Positions 58,537-64,000 of a stretch of 64,000 nt of DNA are shown here, piece by piece. This DNA comes from Bradyrhizobium sp. MOS002. GTDB taxonomy: Bacteria; Pseudomonadota; Alphaproteobacteria; Rhizobiales; Xanthobacteraceae. The DNA lies in NCBI RefSeq assembly GCF_003020115.1, contig NZ_PYFX01000005.1:124001-188000 (forward strand), read 5' to 3'. Under the pieces are notes generated by a model. That model worked only from the letters and a program-made list of their open reading frames with translations, searched no databases and was not told the origin of the DNA. The translations under genes and the position numbers were made by a program. How positions within the stretch are numbered: position 1 is the stretch's first letter; each line of letters opens with the position of its first letter.

Positions 58537-60711
58537 GTGCAGGGCGCACAACGCAATTCGCTGAGATTGCTGCAGTGGATGATGGCTGCGTCCCTGGCGC
58601 TGCCGATTGCGCTGTTCGCGATCGCCGCCTCGATCTCCTACACCTCGACGAAAGACATCGCCGACCGCGAGATCGAGCGCACCCTCGACGTCGCGCATGA
58701 GCACGCCCTCAAGGTGTTCGAGACGATCGACCGCAGCCTCGCCGAGATCAACGAGGTGGTGCGCGGCCTTCCCGACGACGTCATCCGCGCCCGCGAACCG
58801 GCGCTGCACCGCCGCCTGAAGCGGCTGGCCGATTCGCTGCCGCAGCTCAAATCGGCCTGGATCTTCGATGCGGACGGAAAGTCGCTGGTCAACAGCCTCG
58901 CCTCGCCGCCACCGGAGCAGAGTTTTGCGGACCGCGACTATTTCTATGCCCATGTCGATCAGACCATCGGCACGTTCATCGGCGCCTCGCTGACGCCGCG
59001 CCAGCCCTATCAGGGTGCGCGCTTCTTCGGGGTAAGCCGCCGCCGCGAGACCGACGACGGCCGGTTCATCGGCGTGATCCAGGCCTCCGTCCTGCCGGAT
59101 TATTTCGAGAGCTTTTATGCAAGAATCGGCTCCGATCCCGGCAGCTTCCTCGCCATGGGACGCACCGACGGCGTGGTGCTGGCGCATCTTCCGCGGCTGG
59201 ACCGCGACCTCAGGCTCGATGCGAACGGGCCGGTCGGCCGCAGCATCGCAGCTCACCCCGAGCATGGCCTCATCACCATCGCCTGGCCATCGGACGAGGT
59301 CGAGCGGCGCATCGGCTACCGACGCATCGCCGAATACCCGATCTATGTCAGCGCGGGCTTGGAGACCTCGGCGATCCGCGCGCGCTGGTTCGCCACCATG
59401 GGCCAGCACCTGGTGTTCGGCATTCCCGCCACCGCGCTGCTGTTTCTGCTGCTGGCGTTCGCGTTCCGGCGCACCCAGCATCTCCAGGCCGAGGCCGCAG
59501 CGCGCCGCGAAGCCGAGGAGGCGCTCAAGCACAGCCAGCGCCTGGAGGCGCTCGGGCAGCTCACCGGCGGCGTCGCGCACGACTTCAACAACCTCCTGAC
59601 CGTGATTCGCGCCTCCGTCGACCTGCTGAACCGGCCGCAGCTGAGCGAGGAGCGGCGCCAGCGCTACATCACCGCCATCGCGGACGCGGTCGGGCGTGCC
59701 GCCAAGCTGACCTCGCAGTTGCTCGCCTTTGCACGGCGCCAGACCCTTAAGCCGGAAGTGTTCGACGTTGGCGCGCGACTGCAGTCGCTGCACGACATGC
59801 TCGCGACGCTGCTCGGACCCGCGATCGAAATCGCGATGCGGCTGCCGGCCGAGCCTTGCCTCGTCAATGCCGATGCAAGCCAGCTCGAGACGGCATTGAT
59901 CAACATGGCGACCAATGCGCGCGATGCCATGCACGGCAAGGGCAGGATCGTCTTCAACGTCGAGGCCGCGGCGACCATTGCCGACACGCGCGCTCCCGTC
60001 TCGGGCAACCCTGATCTTTCAGGTAGCCATGACCTTCCTGGCAAACACGGCTTCGTCGGCATTGCCGTCAGCGACACCGGCATCGGCATTCCGGCTGCGC
60101 GGCTCGAGCGCATCTTCGAGCCGTTCTTCACCACCAAGCAGGTCGGCCACGGCACCGGTCTCGGCCTGTCGCAGGTGTTCGGCTTCGCCCGGCAGTCCGG
60201 CGGCGAGGTGACAGTCACCAGCGAGGTGGGCCACGGCAGCACCTTCGCGCTCTATTTGCCGCGCGTGGCGCCGCATTTGCTGCCGCAGCGGCAGGCACCG
60301 AACACGGCCCCGGCCATTGCCGGCAGCGGCATGTCGGTGCTGCTCGTCGAGGACAATATCGAACTCGCCAATTTCGCTGCCGACGGCCTCACCGAGCTCG
60401 GCTACAGCGTCACGCTGGTCGACAATGCAACCGATGCACTCGCCGAGCTGGTCATGGATTCCGATCGCTTCGATGTCGTTTTCTCGGACATCGTGATGCC
60501 TGATATGACCGGGCTCGATCTCGCGCAGGCGGTCCGCGACCGCGGCATCGGCGTGCCGGTCGTGCTGACCACCGGCTACAGCGAAGCGCTGTCCCAGGAC
60601 GGCAAGATCGATTTCGAGCTCGTGCAGAAGCCCTACGCGATCGATCAGCTGTCGCGCGTGCTGCACCGCCTCGCACGGCGCCGCCGGGTCCGCAACGGCG
60701 CCGCCGAATGA
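58537..60711 (+). CDS. Hybrid histidine kinase with Cache-type sensor and receiver domain
   Basis: A 724-residue membrane kinase. Two membrane helices (about 14-34 and 288-310) enclose a periplasmic PDC/Cache-like sensor. A coiled segment with [11 protein letters not shown] follows, then the dimerisation domain with H348 ([11 protein letters not shown]), the ATPase ([24 protein letters not shown]) and a C-terminal receiver with D651 ([10 protein letters not shown]) and K near PYAIDQL. The start is GTG 58537. No transcription factor gene is adjacent; signal and partner are unknown. Confidence 0.92.
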   Translation: MQGAQRNSLRLLQWMMAASLALPIALFAIAASISYTSTKDIADREIERTLDVAHEHALKVFETIDRSLAEINEVVRGLPDDVIRAREPALHRRLKRLADSLPQLKSAWIFDADGKSLVNSLASPPPEQSFADRDYFYAHVDQTIGTFIGASLTPRQPYQGARFFGVSRRRETDDGRFIGVIQASVLPDYFESFYARIGSDPGSFLAMGRTDGVVLAHLPRLDRDLRLDANGPVGRSIAAHPEHGLITIAWPSDEVERRIGYRRIAEYPIYVSAGLETSAIRARWFATMGQHLVFGIPATALLFLLLAFAFRRTQHLQAEAAARREAEEALKHSQRLEALGQLTGGVAHDFNNLLTVIRASVDLLNRPQLSEERRQRYITAIADAVGRAAKLTSQLLAFARRQTLKPEVFDVGARLQSLHDMLATLLGPAIEIAMRLPAEPCLVNADASQLETALINMATNARDAMHGKGRIVFNVEAAATIADTRAPVSGNPDLSGSHDLPGKHGFVGIAVSDTGIGIPAARLERIFEPFFTTKQVGHGTGLGLSQVFGFARQSGGEVTVTSEVGHGSTFALYLPRVAPHLLPQRQAPNTAPAIAGSGMSVLLVEDNIELANFAADGLTELGYSVTLVDNATDALAELVMDSDRFDVVFSDIVMPDMTGLDLAQAVRDRGIGVPVVLTTGYSEALSQDGKIDFELVQKPYAIDQLSRVLHRLARRRRVRNGAAE

Positions 60712-60764
60712 GCCAACACCGGGAACCATCGGGAACCGTTTGATTTCTCTTGCGTTATCCGGCC

Positions 60765-62720
60765 ATGCAAAAGCCGGCAAGAAAGCGCGAAACGGGCAAG
60801 AAGCCGCCCATAGTCGAAATCGTCGGCGAGACCGGCGAGGAAGTGGCTCCGCCGCCGCCCGAGCTGGTCGAGCCCGACCCGGAGCTGTCGCCCGAAGAGG
60901 CCGAGCAGGCCCGCAAGGACTATCTCCTCACCCGCTTCTGGATCAGCGCGCGCGGCTTCTGGGGCCGCAACGGCGACCGGCTCGCGTGGCTCTACTCCAT
61001 CGGCCTCGGCGTGCTGATCGTCCTGACTGTCGGCTTCCAATACGGCATCAATGTCTGGAATCGGGCGATCTTCGACGCGATCGAGAAGCGCGAGGCGTCC
61101 ACCGTCTTCCATCTCACCGCGGTGTTCTTCCCGCTCGCGATCGGCAGCATCGTGCTCGGCGTGGCGCAGGTGTTCGCGCGCATGGGCATCCAGCGGCGCT
61201 GGCGAGCCTGGCTGACCGCAAGCGTGCTGACGCGCTGGCTCGGCAACGGCCGCTATTACCAGCTCAATCTCGTCAGCGGCGACCACAAGAATCCGGAGTA
61301 CCGGATCGCGGAGGATCTGCGCGTCGCGACCGATTCGCCGGTTGATTTTCTCGCCGGCGTGACGTCCGCGCTGCTGTCGGCCGCGACCTTCATCGTCGTG
61401 CTCTGGACCATCGGCGGCGCGCTCACCGTCACGCTTGCGGGATCGACGGTGACGATTCCCGGCTTCCTGGTGATCGCCGCGATGCTTTATGCGGGAATCG
61501 CCTCAGGCTCGATCCTGGTGATCGGCCGCCAATTCGTGCAGGTCTCCGAGGACAAGAACCAGGCCGAGGCCGATTTCCGCTACACGCTGACGCGCGTGCG
61601 CGAGAACGGCGAGAGCATCGCGCTGCTCGGTGGCGAGGAGGAAGAGCGCGACGGCATCGACCGCAACTTTACCAACGTGCTGCGGCAATGGGCGCGGCTC
61701 GCGGGTCAGCACATGCGCACCACGCTGGTGTCGCAGGGATCGAGCCTCGTTGCGCCGGTCGTGCCGCTGCTGCTCTGCGCGCCAAAATTCCTCGACGGCA
61801 GCATGACGCTGGGGCAGGTGATGCAGGCGGCTTCCGCTTTCACCATCGTGCAGAGCGCGTTCGGCTGGCTGGTCGACAATTATCCGCGGCTCGCCGACTG
61901 GAATGCCTGCGCTCGCCGCATCGCCTCGCTGATGATGTCGCTCGACGGCCTCGAGCGCGCCGAGCAGGGCGACGGCTTCGGCCGCATCAAGCGCGGCGAG
62001 ACCAGCAATGACGCCATGCTGGAGCTGAAGGATCTCTCCGTCACGCTCGACGACGGGACTGCCGTAGTCGGCGAGACAGAGGTGGTGATCGAGCCTGGCG
62101 AGCGGCTGCTGGTGGCCGGCGAATCCGGCACCGGCAAGAGCACGTTGGTGCGCGCCATCGCCGGGCTCTGGCCCTGGGGTGGCGGCAGCGTCAATTTCCA
62201 TCCCGACCGGCGGCTGTTCATGCTGCCGCAGCGACCCTATGTGCCGTCAGGCTCCTTGCGCCGCGCGGTCGCCTATCCCGGCGCGGAAGACGACTGGACC
62301 GTCGAGGAGATCGGCGAGGCCTTGCACAAGGTCGGTCTCGACCATCTCAAGGAGAAGATCGAGGAGGAAGCACCGTGGGACCAGACCCTGTCCGGCGGCG
62401 AGAAACAGCGCCTCGCCTTCGCGCGGCTGCTATTGCACAACCCTGATATCGTCGTGCTCGATGAGGCGACCTCGGCGCTCGACGAGAAGAGCCAGGACAA
62501 GATGATGAAGATGGTCACCGACGAACTGCCGAAGGCCACCATCGTCAGCGTCGCGCATCGTGTCGAGCTGGAGGCCTTCCACAGCCGCAAGATCGTGCTG
62601 GAGCGCCGCAAGGGCGGCGCAAAACTCGTCAGCGACATCGAGCTGATCCCGCGCAAGGGCAAGCGCAAGCTGCTCGGGCGATTCCTGAGGCAGCGGAAGA
62701 CGGCGAAAAAGGCGGCGTAA
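60765..62720 (+). CDS. ABC transporter, fused permease and ATPase (YddA/BclA-like)
   Basis: A 651-residue half-transporter from ATG 60765 (an in-frame TTG at 60750 would add five residues). The membrane domain, with about six helices, belongs to the ABC_membrane_2/SbmA-BacA-like group (FWISARGFWGRNGDRLAWLY, WRAWLTASVLTRWL...NPEYRIAEDLR). The ATPase has GESGTGKST, LSGGEKQR, VLDEATSALDE and a His switch in SVAHR. Related Bradyrhizobium BclA imports host NCR peptides and allows bacteroid formation; similarity in fold, not identity, is claimed. Long charged ends flank the protein. Confidence 0.86.
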   Translation: MQKPARKRETGKKPPIVEIVGETGEEVAPPPPELVEPDPELSPEEAEQARKDYLLTRFWISARGFWGRNGDRLAWLYSIGLGVLIVLTVGFQYGINVWNRAIFDAIEKREASTVFHLTAVFFPLAIGSIVLGVAQVFARMGIQRRWRAWLTASVLTRWLGNGRYYQLNLVSGDHKNPEYRIAEDLRVATDSPVDFLAGVTSALLSAATFIVVLWTIGGALTVTLAGSTVTIPGFLVIAAMLYAGIASGSILVIGRQFVQVSEDKNQAEADFRYTLTRVRENGESIALLGGEEEERDGIDRNFTNVLRQWARLAGQHMRTTLVSQGSSLVAPVVPLLLCAPKFLDGSMTLGQVMQAASAFTIVQSAFGWLVDNYPRLADWNACARRIASLMMSLDGLERAEQGDGFGRIKRGETSNDAMLELKDLSVTLDDGTAVVGETEVVIEPGERLLVAGESGTGKSTLVRAIAGLWPWGGGSVNFHPDRRLFMLPQRPYVPSGSLRRAVAYPGAEDDWTVEEIGEALHKVGLDHLKEKIEEEAPWDQTLSGGEKQRLAFARLLLHNPDIVVLDEATSALDEKSQDKMMKMVTDELPKATIVSVAHRVELEAFHSRKIVLERRKGGAKLVSDIELIPRKGKRKLLGRFLRQRKTAKKAA

Positions 62721-62732
62721 ACCTCTCTCTCC

Positions 62733-62892
62733 GTCGTCCCGGACAAACGCAGCGAAGCGAAGCGCAGATCCGGGACCCATACCCACAGGCCACAATTTGG
62801 CGAAGGCTCGGAGTGGGCGTCTCGGGTACCACTCCTTCCAGTGGTTATGGGTCCCGGCCCCCGTGCGCATTTGCGCACTAGGCCGGGACGAC
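62733..62892. repeat. Double-hairpin repeat GTCGTCCCGG...GGGACGAC with palindromic loop
   Basis: This is the third copy of the element at 48214 and 50747, with a shared middle near TGGTTATGG. The left loop holds a longer A-rich insert with GCGAAGCGAAGCGC, and the right hairpin has GTGCGCATTTGCGCAC at 62863-62878 in its loop. It precedes the FkbM gene and reads through in its frame. Confidence 0.8.
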
Positions 62893-62963
62893 AGCGGTTA
62901 TGGAGCGTTGGAGTCCTCATCAAAACCGGCTATGCATGCGCCGCTTGCAATGAGGACTTTGAC

Positions 62964-63788
62964 TTGGCGACCGACAATGCCCCTTCGTCCGCGCCGTTCG
63001 GCGCGTTCGCGCCGAACGCGGCGCAGGCCGCGATCATTCGCCTCGCGACACAATCGGGACTGAAGCGCGGCGCGTTCCGGCCCTGGCTGTCGCGCTTGGT
63101 GAACCTGCTGCGCGGTGGTCCCGTCGACGTGCAGTACCAGGGCGCCTCGTTCCGCTTCTATCACCAGGGCAGCGCGACCGAGCGCGGAGCGCTGTTCAAT
63201 CCCGACTACAATCTCGACGAGCTCGACTTCCTGCGCCAGCACACCCCGGACGGCGGCGTGTTCGTCGATGTCGGTGCCAATGTCGGCACCTTCGCGCTGG
63301 TGATGGCGCGACAGGTCGGGCCATCGGGGAAAGTGGTCGCGATCGAGCCGCATCCGATGACGTTTGGGCGGCTGTCGTTCAACCAGGCCGCATCGAAAGC
63401 GACGCAAGTGCGCCTGGTGCAGGCGGCCGCCGGCGACAGCGACGGCGCGCTGATGATCGAGAGCGGCGGCGGCAATCTCGGCGCCACGCACGTCGTCACC
63501 GGCACGGCCAGCGCGGAGGCCATCAAGGTGCCCTCGCTGCGGTTGACGCGTATTCTCGACGAGGCCGGCGTCACGAAGGTTGACGCGTTGAAGATCGACG
63601 TCGAGGGCTTCGAGGATCGGGTGCTGATCGGCTTCTTCCGCGACGCGCCGCAATCGCTATGGCCGCGCGCGGTGGTGATCGAGCATTTGTCACACAAGGA
63701 ATGGCGGGAAGATTGTATCGCCGACATGGTCGCGCGCGGCTTTGTGGTTGCGCGCAAGACGCGAAGCAATACGTTCCTGTCGCGCTGA
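62964..63788 (+). CDS. FkbM-family methyltransferase
   Basis: A 274-residue SAM-dependent methyltransferase. The SAM motif VFVDVGANVGTFALV and the FkbM hallmarks (AIEPHP, DALKIDVEGFE) are clear. Family members methylate hydroxyl groups on sugars, polyketides and other small molecules. I chose TTG 62964 because GAGGA stands seven bases before it; the frame upstream runs through a repeat and has no other good start. The substrate is unknown. Confidence 0.85.
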   Translation: MATDNAPSSAPFGAFAPNAAQAAIIRLATQSGLKRGAFRPWLSRLVNLLRGGPVDVQYQGASFRFYHQGSATERGALFNPDYNLDELDFLRQHTPDGGVFVDVGANVGTFALVMARQVGPSGKVVAIEPHPMTFGRLSFNQAASKATQVRLVQAAAGDSDGALMIESGGGNLGATHVVTGTASAEAIKVPSLRLTRILDEAGVTKVDALKIDVEGFEDRVLIGFFRDAPQSLWPRAVVIEHLSHKEWREDCIADMVARGFVVARKTRSNTFLSR

Positions 63789-63809
63789 CGACGAACGACG
63801 GAGGTTACG

Positions 63810-64000
63810 ATGATCGACCATATGGGCTTTCCGGTCTCCGACTATGCGCGCGCCAAGGCGTTCTACGCCAAGGCATTGGCGCCGCTGGGCTACAGCCTGA
63901 TCATGGAGGTCACGCAGGAGCAGACCGGACACGATCCGGCCGCCGGTTTCGGCGCCGACGGCAAGCCGGATTTCTGGATCGGCGGTGAGGGCGCGCTGAA
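63810..64000 (+). CDS. VOC-family protein (glyoxalase/bleomycin resistance fold), partial
   Basis: The first 63 codons of a protein that runs off the window end. MIDHMGFPVSDYARAKAFYAKALAPLGYSLIME matches the vicinal-oxygen-chelate fold, with the early His (H4) as a usual metal ligand. GGAGGTTACG precedes the ATG. It lies 21 bases after the FkbM gene and may be cotranscribed with it. Function cannot be assigned from the fragment. Confidence 0.8.
   Translation, partial: MIDHMGFPVSDYARAKAFYAKALAPLGYSLIMEVTQEQTGHDPAAGFGADGKPDFWIGGEGAL

Noticed and set aside
62841..62963. Longer FkbM start at ATG 62841
   Set aside because: It would place a palindromic repeat, present elsewhere in other frames, inside the protein. 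TTG 62964 has a proper ribosome binding site.

Overview
The window is chromosomal DNA, GC-rich, from an alphaproteobacterium of the Bradyrhizobium/Rhodopseudomonas group (order Hyphomicrobiales). The indicators are an Irr-type Fur protein with the GCPWH haem motif at Cys29 next to fabA, a MatB malonyl-CoA synthetase very like the Rhodopseudomonas enzyme as I remember it, a DivL-type kinase with tyrosine in place of the H-box histidine, the mutM-ubiE-ubiB-coaBC-dut order, and many palindromic intergenic repeats of the kind common in Bradyrhizobium. I see no prophage, insertion sequence, integrase, CRISPR array, tRNA or rRNA gene. It reads as a stable core-genome segment.

Layout. 1-12.3 kb: the end of trmB, a convergent DUF2336 gene, then the translation and RNA operon rimP-nusA-ylxR-infB-rbfA-truB-rpsO-pnp, with a hairpin leader before rimP and a long imperfect stem-loop before pnp. 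12.4-16.4 kb: oxidative stress (Tat-exported superoxide dismutase, katG, divergent oxyR). 16.4-17.5 kb: a GNAT acetyltransferase and a glutathione S-transferase. 17.6-21.2 kb: fabA-fabB-fabI for unsaturated fatty acid synthesis, divergent from the iron regulator irr, which has a probable Fur site of three hexamers. 21.4-31.8 kb: mixed genes (SH3-domain protein, 2-hydroxyacid dehydrogenase, LysR regulator with divergent aldo/keto reductase, MoeB/ThiF-like protein, exported peptidoglycan-binding protein with a degenerate protease domain, HWE-type histidine kinase, gamma-glutamyltransferase-like protein, orphan ParA ATPase).

32.1-42.9 kb: mutM, then ubiE-ubiB-coaBC-dut, divL, a tsaE-amgK fusion, a PilZ gene and murU. 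This joins DNA repair, ubiquinone, CoA and dUTP metabolism, cell-cycle control and cell-wall sugar recycling. The most unusual object is coaBC. It carries an N-terminal ribbon-helix-helix domain like FitA antitoxins, and two palindromes lie directly upstream of its ribosome binding site, so an autoregulated CoA-biosynthesis enzyme is possible.

43-64 kb: asd, two small proteins of unknown function, leuB, an MFS transporter, an MsrP-like molybdoenzyme with its membrane cytochrome b, a fasciclin-domain protein, an SDR enzyme divergent from matB, a TauE-type permease, the sdhCDAB operon, a hybrid histidine kinase, an ABC half-transporter, an FkbM methyltransferase and the start of a VOC-family gene.

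The gaps between genes hold several families of dispersed palindromic repeats. One 16-bp palindrome, GTGCGCAATTGCGCAC and close variants, occurs five times. In at least four cases it fills the loop of an older hairpin repeat, and a sister copy of the same repeat at 53356-53456 has only a 4-nt loop at the equivalent place. This suggests a small loop-targeting element.
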